From: Caulobacterales bacterium 32-69-10
GTDB lineage: Bacteria; Pseudomonadota; Alphaproteobacteria; Caulobacterales; Caulobacteraceae
NCBI GenBank assembly: GCA_002280485.1
Contig: NCED01000063.1
Coordinates: 1 to 21,729, forward strand
Reading direction: 5' to 3'
Length of the DNA stretch: 21,729 nt
Below the pieces are notes generated by a model. That model saw only the letters and a program-made list of their open reading frames with translations. It did not search any database and was not told the DNA's origin. Both the position numbers and the translations under genes were made by a program. This document shows, piece by piece, positions 21,464 through 21,729 of the stretch (position 1 is its first letter; the number at the start of each line of letters is the position of its first letter).

Positions 21464-21729
21464 TCCAGGGCGCCTTTCTTCCACTCGTAGATGAAGCCCA
21501 CCGTCAGGACCCCCAGGAAGCACATCATCGACCAGAAGGCGAAGACCTGGGCGTCCTTGGGCATGTGGGCGAGGCTGACCGCCCACGGGAACAGGAAGGC
21601 CACTTCCAGGTCGAAGATGATGAACAGGATCGAGACGAGGTAGAATCGCACGTCGAACTTCATCCGCGCGTCGTCGAAGGCGTTGAAGCCGCATTCGTAG
21701 GTCGAGATCTTCTCGGGGTCGGGCCGATT
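21454..21729 (-). CDS. nuoA: NADH-quinone oxidoreductase subunit A (5' part beyond window edge)
   Basis: This is a three-helix membrane subunit of complex I beside the quinone chamber. The visible 91 residues are open right to the window edge and include the conserved loop [14 protein letters not shown] with its cysteine, then [20 protein letters not shown] (second helix with conserved Asp and Glu) and a third helix. The end GALEWE overlaps nuoB by 10 bp. About 25-35 residues, with the first helix, must lie beyond 21729. The methionine at 21663 is internal, not the start, because the conserved loop precedes it. The operon promoter is outside the window. Confidence 0.95.
   Translation of the reverse strand, partial: NRPDPEKISTYECGFNAFDDARMKFDVRFYLVSILFIIFDLEVAFLFPWAVSLAHMPKDAQVFAFWSMMCFLGVLTVGFIYEWKKGALEWE

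Overview
This window is a GC-rich stretch from an alphaproteobacterium, most likely a member of the Caulobacteraceae (Caulobacter/Phenylobacterium type). Four things point there: the gene order nuoA-N, birA, coaX, rnj, DUF1467, proS, lolC, lolD; an NTF2-like gene set between nuoD and nuoE; a histidine-rich loop in NuoL; and REP-like palindromes in the gaps. The family call comes from recalled gene order and protein character, not from a search. Every supported gene lies on the minus strand, so transcription runs from the right end of the window to the left.

Right and centre (about 7150-21729): a tightly packed operon for respiratory complex I (NADH:ubiquinone oxidoreductase). In transcription order it holds nuoA (cut by the window edge), nuoB, nuoC, nuoD, an NTF2-like gene, nuoE, nuoF, nuoG, nuoH, nuoI, nuoJ, nuoK, nuoL, nuoM and nuoN. 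Most junctions are 1-10 bp overlaps or gaps of a few bases with the next ribosome binding site inside the stop region, so translation is probably coupled. NuoE/F/G form the NADH-oxidising module, NuoB/C/D/I the quinone-reducing arm, and NuoA/H/J/K/L/M/N the proton-pumping membrane arm.

Left of centre (about 3250-7014): birA (biotin protein ligase), coaX (type III pantothenate kinase), rnj (ribonuclease J) and a small two-helix membrane protein (DUF1467) continue the same directional run. Two tandem intrinsic terminators close it. Far left (1-3194): proS (eukaryote/archaea-like prolyl-tRNA synthetase), lolC and the start of lolD (lipoprotein-release ABC transporter).

The most striking feature is damage. 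nuoI, nuoL and nuoM each break frame at a point where a block of conserved protein is also missing: the first 4Fe-4S motif of NuoI, part of the N-terminal helices of NuoL, and a helix-containing segment of NuoM. proS carries a single extra base. The neighbouring complex I genes are intact with normal motifs, so assembly or consensus error is at least as likely as real mutation. Three REP-like palindromic elements sit in gaps. One of them lies between two copies of a 14-bp direct repeat that spans the proS stop and the lolC start, as if it had split an ancestral stop/start overlap. I found no CRISPR array, tRNA, rRNA, prophage or transposase, and no convincing undescribed multi-gene system. No gene-free stretch exceeds 300 bases.
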